Shown here in pieces: positions 1-4,845 of a DNA stretch of 6,701 nucleotides (position 1 is the stretch's first letter; every line of letters begins with the position of its first letter). A program made the position numbers and the translations under genes. A model generated the notes under the pieces. It worked only from the letters and a program-made list of their open reading frames with translations. It had not been told where the DNA came from and ran no database searches. This DNA comes from an uncultured Clostridia bacterium. Its GTDB lineage: Bacteria > Bacillota > Clostridia > Peptostreptococcales > Anaerovoracaceae. The stretch lies in NCBI GenBank assembly GCA_934277655.1, contig CAKQVC010000117.1, positions 1-6,701 on the forward strand, in the 5' to 3' direction.

Positions 1-114
1 GGAGGCTTCTACAATTTCTTCGACTGTTGTATTGTCATATCCTTGCTCGTAAAAAAGTTTCCAGGCTGCGGAAACAATTTTACCTTTTGTATTTCTGGCA
101 TTTTTCTTTTTCAT
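1..114 (-). CDS. TetR/AcrR-family transcriptional regulator, N-terminal fragment (runs off left edge)
   Basis: Reading the minus strand from the ATG at 114-112 gives 38 uninterrupted codons to the window edge. The protein begins MKKKNARNTKGKIVSAAWKL and continues with LF-EQGYDNTTVEEIVEAS. This is the start of a TetR-type DNA-binding domain: a basic N-terminus, helix 1 (K/R-x-x-I-x-x-A-A-x-x-L-F), the turn EQGYDNTT, and the beginning of the helix-turn-helix (TVEEIVEAS). The start is supported by a GAAAGGA Shine-Dalgarno on the minus strand (plus 124-130), 9 nt before the ATG. The ligand-binding C-terminal domain lies outside the window, so the effector is unknown. The gene is divergent from the operon starting at 958. 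TetR proteins commonly repress themselves and a divergent neighbour, so control of that operon is plausible but unproven. Palindromes in the shared intergenic region are candidate operators. Confidence 0.85.
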   Translation of the reverse strand, partial: MKKKNARNTKGKIVSAAWKLFYEQGYDNTTVEEIVEAS

Positions 115-123
115 GGGAGAAAA

Positions 124-130
124 TCCTTTC
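124..130 (-). promoter_or_regulatory. Ribosome-binding site of the TetR-type gene
   Basis: On the minus strand this reads GAAAGGA, 9 nt upstream of the ATG at 114-112. It supports that start codon. Confidence 0.65.
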
Positions 131-178
131 TCTTTTGTATTATTCAGTTAAGCTGACTGCAACCTCCCTTTTTTTATT

Positions 179-220
179 CTCGGTCTTTCAGGCTCGGTTT
201 TTCAGTCTCGGTTTTTCAGG
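179..220. repeat. 14-bp tandem repeat, three copies
   Basis: Three head-to-tail units sit at 179-192, 193-206 and 207-220, with consensus CTCGGTTTTTCAGG. The first unit differs by one base (C for T at position 7) and the second by its last base. They lie 65 bp upstream of the TetR-type start codon, in its likely 5' untranslated or promoter region. On the minus strand the unit reads CCTGAAAAACCGAG. Function is unknown. They could be regulator-binding repeats or a slippage-derived duplication. Confidence 0.85.
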
Positions 221-223
221 CAA

Positions 224-244
224 TCCTGCAGGTAAGATGCAGGA
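224..244. repeat. Short inverted repeat (hairpin)
   Basis: TCCTGCA (224-230) and TGCAGGA (238-244) are perfect inverted repeats around a 7-nt loop. No T-run follows on either strand, so this is not an intrinsic terminator. It directly follows the 14-bp tandem repeats and could fold in the leader of the minus-strand regulator. Confidence 0.5.
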
Positions 245-421
245 AGAGAAAATTTGTGGATTTTTCTTCTTGCGGATGGTGCAGAATGCGGTAAAATGCA
301 TAATTGTTACCTTTTGTCATCCAGAGCATACATAAGGTAGAACTTTTTTGGAAAATCCAACCTTTTCTTGAAGGCAGACTCGGATGAAAAATTTCGTGTG
401 ATTTTGTTCAAAGCGGAAAAT

Positions 422-435
422 GTTGAAATTTCAAC
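422..435. promoter_or_regulatory. 14-bp perfect palindrome, candidate operator
   Basis: The sequence GTTGAAATTTCAAC is its own reverse complement over all 14 bases. Its 12-bp core TTGAAATTTCAA recurs with a single change at 701-712. Size and symmetry suit a dimeric helix-turn-helix repressor such as the divergently encoded TetR-type protein. Binding is inferred, not shown. Confidence 0.45.
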
Positions 436-455
436 GTTTCTGTTTTCGCCTTTCT

Positions 456-659
456 CCGAGGCTCTCTGAAAATTTCGGTGTTCAGGAGCAAAAGTCCTGG
501 CAAGGGCGGTTTTAGGGCTGCCCTTTAGACAGAGGTAAACGTATTAGGTAGTCTTTATGCATTTTGTCTGTTTTATAAAATGTCAAGTGGTTCGTTAAGC
601 AGCCGGTCAAGCTGATCTGTAAGGCACAAATATCATCTTGCCGGATAAAATTTATTTTT
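456..659 (+). other. Possible structured RNA region (series of hairpins)
   Basis: Several complementary arms follow one another. CCGA/TCGG pairs 456-459 with 475-478. CAGGA/TCCTG pairs 483-487 with 495-499 around a 7-nt loop. AAGGGCGG/CTGCCCTT pairs 502-509 with 518-525 (8 bp, one G-U, 8-nt loop). AGACA/TGTCT pairs 527-531 with 565-569. CCGG(T)CAAG/CTTGCCGG pairs 603-611 with 637-644 (one bulged T) and is followed by an A/T-rich stretch ending in TTTATTTTT (651-659). The last element resembles a weak intrinsic terminator, though with a 25-nt loop. I could not match the region to any riboswitch, 6S, SRP or T-box consensus I know. The pairings were found by eye, without energy calculation. Confidence 0.3.
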
Positions 660-662
660 GGT

Positions 663-691
663 TTGTCTATATGTCTAAACTAAAGTATAGC
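663..691 (+). promoter_or_regulatory. Weak alternative sigma-A promoter candidate
   Basis: TTGTCT (663-668) and TATAGC (686-691) are separated by exactly 17 bp. Each hexamer matches the consensus at four of six positions. In AT-rich DNA such a match is not rare, so this is listed only as a second candidate upstream of the better extended -10 site at 791-799. Confidence 0.25.
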
Positions 692-699
692 ATATAAAT

Positions 700-713
700 A
701 TTGGAATTTCAAT
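700..713. promoter_or_regulatory. Imperfect palindrome related to the 422-435 site, candidate operator
   Basis: ATTGGAATTTCAAT pairs with itself at six of seven positions. Its inner 12 bases match the core of the 422-435 palindrome at 11 positions. It lies about 80 bp upstream of the -10 element at 794-799. Two spaced sites of the same kind could be bound by one regulator, for example the TetR-type protein. This is inference. Confidence 0.4.
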
Positions 714-753
714 GATATAGTGTCTATATTACATAAATAATATAATAAAATGT

Positions 754-769
754 ACAGAATTAATTCTGT
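754..769. promoter_or_regulatory. 16-bp perfect palindrome just upstream of the operon promoter
   Basis: ACAGAATTAATTCTGT is a perfect 16-bp inverted repeat. It ends one base before the likely -35 position of the promoter at 771-799. This placement is typical of an operator or activator site. Its sequence differs from the GAAATTTC-type palindromes upstream, suggesting a second regulator. Confidence 0.5.
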
Positions 770-770
770 G

Positions 771-799
771 TTTCATTCTCGTAAAAAATATGATACAAT
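771..799 (+). promoter_or_regulatory. Probable sigma-A promoter (extended -10) for the operon starting at 958
   Basis: TGATACAAT (791-799) combines the extended -10 TG dinucleotide with the hexamer TACAAT, five of six to consensus. The -35 position 17 bp upstream, TTTCAT (771-776), is poor, which is usual for extended -10 promoters. Transcription would start near 806 and give a leader of about 150 nt. The adjacent palindrome at 754-769 suggests regulation. Confidence 0.5.
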
Positions 800-877
800 A
801 AACCCATTGTAATTGAGCGATGATGCAGAGAGGATGTTTTGCAACGTTCGCAGATAAAGGATACATCAAGAACAAAA

Positions 878-905
878 GAAACAGGAAACAGGAAATAAGA
901 AACAA
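878..905 (+). repeat. 7-bp tandem repeat, four copies, in the leader of the first operon gene
   Basis: Four consecutive heptamers read GAAACAG (878-884), GAAACAG (885-891), GAAATAA (892-898) and GAAACAA (899-905). They form an unstructured purine-rich stretch about 50 nt before the start codon at 958. Such a stretch could keep the leader single-stranded or arise by replication slippage. Confidence 0.6.
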
Positions 906-944
906 AAACCTGAAGTACGAATGACATCAAGTTAGGAACAGAAA

Positions 945-950
945 GAGGGA
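945..950 (+). promoter_or_regulatory. Ribosome-binding site of the ornithine cyclodeaminase-like gene
   Basis: GAGGGA lies 7 nt before the ATG at 958 and fixes that start. Confidence 0.75.
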
Positions 951-957
951 ATAGTAA

Positions 958-2055
958 ATGAGTTTCAAATTAGCAACCTATATAAAACCAGACTTTTCAG
1001 AGCAACGATTTGTGGACGCACCGGATGCGACTCTGGTAAAAGCTCCTTGTGATAAAGCAGCACCGGACGGATTCCATGCAACTTCGATTTTTCCGGAATA
1101 TTTTAAGATTGGCGGCAAGTGGCATCTGGCAGAAGACAGCCGTATGGATGCTGTTCCGATTTGGGACGGTGGCAAAATCCGAGTTGTTGAATTCCGTAAC
1201 ATCCGTAAAGGCGAACTGGTTGTTGTGGGAAGAACTGAAGATGCCAGCGAGGGAATCTATGTTCACGATAACTGCTGGCAGAAAGAAGGCGAAGATGACA
1301 CAAAGAATACTTTTGCTTTTCGTCAGTCCAGGAGCAGAGAGACTTCCTTTACACAGGACTATAAGGATGTTGTGGAACTGTTAAAATACGAAAAAGAACA
1401 CAACGGCTATGTGGTCTGGGTGCTGGGACCTGCCTGCAGCTTCGATGTAGAAGCAAGACGTGTAATGGGCGAGCTGATTGCACAGGGCTATTGTCAGGCA
1501 CTTTTGGCAGGAAATGCACTGGCAACGCACGACTTGGAAGGCGGATATCTGGGAACTGCTCTGGGATGTGACATTACCAACCAGAAACTGCATTTCATGG
1601 GTCACTATAATCATCTGGACACGATTAACAAGATCAACGCATATGGTTCCATTCCGGAGTTTATTGATGGAGAAGGCATTAACAGCGGTATCATTTATAA
1701 CTGTGTGAAACACGATGTCCCGTTTGTTCTCAACGGATCCATCCGTGATGACGGACCGCTTCCGGAAGTTTTTGAGCATACTTATGAAGGACAGGATACG
1801 ATTCGTTCCCACGTCCGCAAAGCAACGATGGTCATCGGTATGGCGACCGTTCTGCATACCATTGCAACCGGCAACATGACACCGACCTATCGCGTACTAA
1901 AAGACGGCACGATCCGACCGGTTTACTTCTATATGGTAGATACTTCCGAGTTTGCTGCTAACAAACTGGGAGATCGCGGAAGCCTTGCAGCGAAGGGTAT
2001 CGTGACCAACGTGCAGGATTTCATGAGAAATATCAGTACGGGATTGAATATTTAG
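958..2055 (+). CDS. TIGR00300-family (LOR/SDH-type) ornithine cyclodeaminase-like protein
   Basis: This 365-residue protein matches the NAD-binding family that includes the archaeal ornithine cyclodeaminase (TIGR00300), the C-terminal half of cyanobacterial AgrE/ArgZ and the conserved region of LOR/SDH enzymes. Characterised members convert L-ornithine to L-proline and ammonia with NAD+. Visible family blocks are APCDKAAPDGFHATSIFPEY (29-48), IGGKWHL (51-57), VVWVLGPACS (152-161), ALLAGNALATHDLE (181-194), HYNHLDTIN (216-224), GSIRDDGPLPE (260-270) and, at the C-terminus, LGDRGSLAAKGIVTNV (337-352). No signal peptide or membrane segment is seen, so it is cytoplasmic. The roughly 60-70 residues that precede the PDGF block in archaeal members are largely missing, yet the ATG has a good ribosome-binding site. 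An Orn/Lys/Arg decarboxylase follows, which fits basic amino-acid metabolism. Family assignment is secure from remembered motifs; the actual substrate is inferred. Confidence 0.85.
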   Translation: MSFKLATYIKPDFSEQRFVDAPDATLVKAPCDKAAPDGFHATSIFPEYFKIGGKWHLAEDSRMDAVPIWDGGKIRVVEFRNIRKGELVVVGRTEDASEGIYVHDNCWQKEGEDDTKNTFAFRQSRSRETSFTQDYKDVVELLKYEKEHNGYVVWVLGPACSFDVEARRVMGELIAQGYCQALLAGNALATHDLEGGYLGTALGCDITNQKLHFMGHYNHLDTINKINAYGSIPEFIDGEGINSGIIYNCVKHDVPFVLNGSIRDDGPLPEVFEHTYEGQDTIRSHVRKATMVIGMATVLHTIATGNMTPTYRVLKDGTIRPVYFYMVDTSEFAANKLGDRGSLAAKGIVTNVQDFMRNISTGLNI

Positions 2056-2107
2056 ATTGGATATTTGGATTGAATCGTTTAGATCAAATATTTTGACTGG
2101 ATATTTA
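2042..2107 (+). repeat. 13-bp tandem repeat, five degenerate copies, beginning inside the end of the coding region
   Basis: Units start at 2042, 2055, 2068, 2082 and 2095, with consensus GATTGRATATTTA. Units one and two are GATTGAATATTTA and GATTGGATATTTG. The third has one inserted base, and the fourth and fifth carry one to a few changes. The first unit includes the last sense codons of the cyclodeaminase-like gene, and its stop codon TAG (2053-2055) spans the junction of units one and two. The other copies form the 3' untranslated/intercistronic part. The array is AT-rich and could affect mRNA stability or bind a protein. The function is unknown. Confidence 0.8.
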
Positions 2108-2111
2108 ATTC

Positions 2112-2147
2112 CTGCTCTGTGCAGCATTGCTTACAGATTAAGCAGTG
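2112..2147 (+). other. Two abutting intercistronic hairpins
   Basis: CTGC/GCAG (2112-2115 with 2121-2124) is followed without a gap by a 9-bp stem, CATTGCTTA (2125-2133) with TAAGCAGTG (2139-2147), one G-U pair and a CAGAT loop. An A-rich stretch follows, not a T-run, so this is not a plus-strand terminator. It sits between the 13-bp repeats and the ribosome-binding site of the decarboxylase. It could act as an mRNA processing or stabilising element that sets different levels of the two proteins. Confidence 0.45.
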
Positions 2148-2183
2148 GTAAAAATAAAAAGTTGAAAAGCCGCAGAAAGGATT

Positions 2184-2188
2184 GAGGA
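2184..2188 (+). promoter_or_regulatory. Ribosome-binding site that selects the TTG start of the decarboxylase
   Basis: GAGGA lies 7 nt upstream of TTG at 2196-2198, with a second purine block, AAAGG, at 2176-2180. The first in-frame ATG is codon 22, inside the conserved HMPGHK motif, and is too late. TTG at 2196 is therefore the best start. Confidence 0.7.
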
Positions 2189-2195
2189 AAATATC

Positions 2196-3749
2196 TTGAA
2201 GCAGACTATCACGCAATTTTTAATTAAGCATGCAGAAACTAAACCTGTGTCTTTTCATATGCCGGGGCATAAGGGCAGCCGGATTTTCAGGGAGAACGGG
2301 TATGGCAGTTTCCTGGATCATATCATGGACTGCGATATTACCGAGATTCCCGGGGCAGACAATCTGTTTCAACCGGAAACGATTGTCAAAGAAACGATGG
2401 AAAAGTACTGCCGGCTGTATGATGTGAAAAAAACATATCTGTTGATCAATGGCAGCTCGACCGGGCTGATCGCATCGATTTTAGCCGCTGTTCCTAACAG
2501 CACAAAACTTATTCTGGCGAGGAATTGTCATAAGTCTATCTTTAACGCACTGGCACTGGGAAATATCCAGCCCGTGTATGCTTACCCTGAAATGGTAGAA
2601 GAATATGGAATACTGGGAGCAGTCAGTGCAGAAGAAATTGCAGAGCGAATGGACGAAAACCCAGAAGCGGCGGCGATAGTTATTCCATCGCCTAATTACT
2701 ATGGGATTTGCAGTGACATTCAAGCCCTGGCAGAAGAAGTACACCGCCGCGGAAAAATCCTGATCGTAGACCAGGCCCACGGTGCCCATTTGAAATTCTT
2801 CCACGATCAGACCTGTGATGGGCACCGGCATCACGCAGAAGGAGCAGCCAATATTGAATGCCGGCGTGCAGAAACAGAGGAAACAAGCTGCGGCATGCTG
2901 TTTCCGATGGCAGCCGAAACATGTGGAGCAGATCTGGTCATCAACAGCACTCACAAGACGCTGGCATCCTGGACGCAGAGTGCCATCCTTAATGTCTGTT
3001 CAGACAGGGTTGATCTCAGAGTGCTGGAAGATAAACTTCAGACACTGGAAAGCTCCAGCCCGTCCTACCCACTGATGGCATCGCTGGACATTAATGCAGA
3101 TCTACTTGAAAAAGAAGGAAAACGGCTGATTCGGGAGTGGAAGACAAACCTTCAGTGGTTTTATGAAGAGGCTAGAAAGATTCCGGGGCTTCGCATCATG
3201 GAAGCACCGATGCTGGATCCAACGAAGCTGAATATGGATATGTCAGAGTGTGGGATTGATGGCAATCAGCTGGAAGAAAAGCTGATGGAGCGAGGAATTT
3301 TTGTGGAACTTGTTACAGGAAATATCGTCATGGGGATGAGTGGAATCGGCAATAGACGATTCGACTATGAACGACTGATCGAGGCCCTTCAAGAGATTTC
3401 TGGCGAAGAAAAAACGGTCTGCAGGAAAGATTTTGCAAAAGGAAAGGCAACGCAGACTGTATGGACTATCAGACCAGAGCAGCGTGAAATACCAATCGAA
3501 AAAGAACTGATACCTTTGGCAGATGCCCAAGATCGTATTTGTGCAGCATCTTTGATCCCTTACCCGCCGGGGATTCCACTGGTCTGTCCGGGAGAAGTAA
3601 TCAATCAGGAAGTCATTGATTATGTTACAAAGTGCCGCATCCATGGCGAAAAGGTTATCGGCGTGGACGAGAGTGGAAGAATTTTAGTTGGACCGGCAAA
3701 GGCAAAATCTGCACCGATAAAAGGGCATCGAAAAACAGCAGATTTCTAA
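2196..3749 (+). CDS. PLP-dependent Orn/Lys/Arg decarboxylase family protein
   Basis: This 517-residue cytoplasmic fold-type I enzyme of the short Gram-positive Orn/Lys/Arg decarboxylase group is expected to turn a basic amino acid into its amine and CO2 (cadaverine, putrescine or agmatine). Visible family motifs are FHMPGHKGS (20-28), CDITEIPGADNL (46-57), INGSSTG (84-90), the RNCHKS block (109-114), IPSPNYYGICSDI (163-175), VDQAHGAH with the PLP-nitrogen aspartate D192, and INSTHKTLASWTQS with the Schiff-base lysine K254. The C-terminal domain contains LIPYPPGIPLVCPGE (453-467). Substrate specificity cannot be told from sequence. A stretch of about 30 residues (roughly 203-236) between HGAHLKFF and the ETCGADLVINSTHK block is longer than I expect for the family and is His/Cys-rich. 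Translation starts at TTG. The transporter gene follows after 27 bp, indicating co-transcription. Confidence 0.9.
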   Translation: MKQTITQFLIKHAETKPVSFHMPGHKGSRIFRENGYGSFLDHIMDCDITEIPGADNLFQPETIVKETMEKYCRLYDVKKTYLLINGSSTGLIASILAAVPNSTKLILARNCHKSIFNALALGNIQPVYAYPEMVEEYGILGAVSAEEIAERMDENPEAAAIVIPSPNYYGICSDIQALAEEVHRRGKILIVDQAHGAHLKFFHDQTCDGHRHHAEGAANIECRRAETEETSCGMLFPMAAETCGADLVINSTHKTLASWTQSAILNVCSDRVDLRVLEDKLQTLESSSPSYPLMASLDINADLLEKEGKRLIREWKTNLQWFYEEARKIPGLRIMEAPMLDPTKLNMDMSECGIDGNQLEEKLMERGIFVELVTGNIVMGMSGIGNRRFDYERLIEALQEISGEEKTVCRKDFAKGKATQTVWTIRPEQREIPIEKELIPLADAQDRICAASLIPYPPGIPLVCPGEVINQEVIDYVTKCRIHGEKVIGVDESGRILVGPAKAKSAPIKGHRKTADF

Positions 3750-3762
3750 AATTTTATAAAAA

Positions 3763-3767
3763 CGAGG
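3763..3767 (+). promoter_or_regulatory. Ribosome-binding site of the YeiH-family gene
   Basis: GAGGG lies 9 nt before the ATG at 3777 and supports this start. Confidence 0.65.
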
Positions 3768-3776
3768 GTAACACAT

Positions 3777-4826
3777 ATGGAATTTATACAAAAAAACTAC
3801 GGAGGTATCCTGACATGTTTTGGCATTGCAGTTCCGGCATGGCTGCTGGGGAAAGCATTTCCGGTCATCGGCGGACCAGTCATTGCAATTCTCATCGGCA
3901 TGCTGCTCACACTGGTCTGGAAAGACAAGGGCAAAGCGGTGCCGGGCATTAAATGGACATCTAAGATCATTTTGCAGACGGCGGTGGTACTGCTGGGCTT
4001 TGGCATGAACCTGGGTGTGATTTTCCAGACAGGAAAACAGTCTCTGCCGATCATCATCTGCACCATCAGTACGTCCCTGATCGTAGCATGGATCTTGCAT
4101 AAGGCACTGCACATGCCGGGAAATACGGCTGTGCTGGTGGGTGTCGGATCTTCTATTTGTGGCGGCTCAGCGATCGCAGCAACCGCACCTGTCATCGGAG
4201 CTGATGACAATGAAGTGGCGCAGTCCATTTCGGTTATTTTCTTCTTCAATGTGCTGGCAGCTATCTTTTTCCCAATGCTGGGCAGCGCCATCGGCTTCGA
4301 TACGAGTGCAGGCGATGCTTTTGGAATTTTTGCGGGAACGGCAATTAACGATACGTCATCGGTAACGGCGGCTGCTTCGACTTGGGATAGTATGTGGAAT
4401 CTCGGCAGCCAGACGCTGGACAAGGCAGTCACAGTGAAACTGACCCGTACCCTGGCGATCATTCCGATCACACTGGCTCTGGCGGCATTCCGCGCAGGAA
4501 AGGCATCAAAAGACGGCAGCAAGGCGGGAGAAAAAGCAGAGGGCTTCAGCCTGAAACGGGCATTCCCGATGTTCATTTTGTATTTTGTGCTTGCATCGGT
4601 AATCACGACCATCTGCATTCAGGCTGGCATAGATGCGAGCATTTTCGCACCACTGAAAGAATTGTCCAAGTTCTTCATCATTATGGCAATGGCAGCCATC
4701 GGGCTGAACAGCAACATCATTGAGTTGATCAGAACCGGCGCAAAACCTTTGCTGCTAGGTGGATGTTGCTGGCTGGGAATCACGGTAGTCAGCCTTGTGA
4801 TGCAGCATGTAATGGGGATCTGGTAA
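3777..4826 (+). CDS. YeiH/UPF0324-family putative sulfate exporter-type membrane transporter
   Basis: This 349-residue polytopic inner-membrane protein has about ten hydrophobic segments (roughly 11-26, 30-47, 65-82, 90-110, 117-138, 147-170, 183-200, 222-240, 264-284, 297-312 and 324-345). The family (PF03601, UPF0324, often annotated as putative sulfate exporter) is recognised from LLGFGMNLG (72-80), [15 protein letters not shown] (121-135), [16 protein letters not shown] (185-200) and the end block AAIGLNSNI (306-314) followed by KPLLLGG. A polar, Lys/Gly/Glu-rich loop at 240-258 separates the two halves. Length is normal for the family. The substrate is not established for this protein; the sulfate label comes from sulfonate-degradation gene clusters, and nothing nearby concerns sulfur. 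It is linked to the decarboxylase (27 bp upstream) and methyltransferase (19 bp downstream), so it is probably expressed with them. Confidence 0.88.
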   Translation: MEFIQKNYGGILTCFGIAVPAWLLGKAFPVIGGPVIAILIGMLLTLVWKDKGKAVPGIKWTSKIILQTAVVLLGFGMNLGVIFQTGKQSLPIIICTISTSLIVAWILHKALHMPGNTAVLVGVGSSICGGSAIAATAPVIGADDNEVAQSISVIFFFNVLAAIFFPMLGSAIGFDTSAGDAFGIFAGTAINDTSSVTAAASTWDSMWNLGSQTLDKAVTVKLTRTLAIIPITLALAAFRAGKASKDGSKAGEKAEGFSLKRAFPMFILYFVLASVITTICIQAGIDASIFAPLKELSKFFIIMAMAAIGLNSNIIELIRTGAKPLLLGGCCWLGITVVSLVMQHVMGIW

Positions 4827-4833
4827 AAAAGGC

Positions 4834-4838
4834 AGGAG
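4834..4838 (+). promoter_or_regulatory. Ribosome-binding site of the DNA methyltransferase gene
   Basis: AGGAG lies in the 19-bp gap after the transporter stop codon, 7 nt before the ATG at 4846. Confidence 0.7.
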
Positions 4839-4845
4839 AATACGA

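Larger units (their letters stand above)
115..957. other. Long AT-rich intergenic/regulatory region without a convincing gene
   Basis: No reading frame here has a credible start, ribosome-binding site and protein-like composition. The plus-strand frame at 27-335 overlaps the TetR start antisense and is Phe/Leu/Ser-rich from T-runs. What can be seen is a 14-bp tandem triplet (179-220), a 7-bp-stem hairpin (224-244), an inverted repeat TTGGA-AAA-TCCAA (348-360) and GAAA(n)TTTC motifs at 385-396, 422-435, 467-478 and 700-713. There is also a series of hairpins between about 456 and 644, a TGTCTATAT direct repeat (664-672 and 721-729), a 16-bp palindrome (754-769), an extended -10 promoter (791-799) and a 7-bp purine-rich tandem repeat (878-905). 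It separates two divergent genes and probably carries both their promoters. No convincing promoter for the minus-strand regulator was found. Confidence 0.7.

Noticed and set aside
134..162. Minus-strand promoter TTGCAG-17-TACAAA just before the TetR-type gene
   Set aside because: Both hexamers are weak (3/6 and 4/6), and the transcription start would fall almost on the ribosome-binding site.
27..335. 102-codon plus-strand reading frame at the left end
   Set aside because: It overlaps the well-supported TetR-type start on the other strand, has no ribosome-binding site, and its Phe/Leu-rich composition comes from T-runs and the 14-bp repeats.
581..586. Perfect minus-strand -35 hexamer (TTGACA) as promoter for the TetR-type gene
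   Set aside because: No acceptable -10 hexamer lies 16-19 bp downstream on the minus strand, and the site is about 470 bp from the start codon.
820..957. Riboswitch or T-box leader before the first operon gene
   Set aside because: No T-box sequence (GGGTGGNACCGCG-type) or recognisable glycine, lysine, SAM or other riboswitch core is visible, and there is no terminator/antiterminator pair.
2093..2098. TTGACT as a -35 element for an internal promoter before the decarboxylase
   Set aside because: No -10-like hexamer is found at 16-18 bp spacing; the hexamer is part of the 13-bp repeat array.
3797..4618. 273-codon minus-strand frame opposite the transporter
   Set aside because: It lies fully within the YeiH-family gene, which has clear motifs. 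The antisense frame is a product of codon bias and has no start context.
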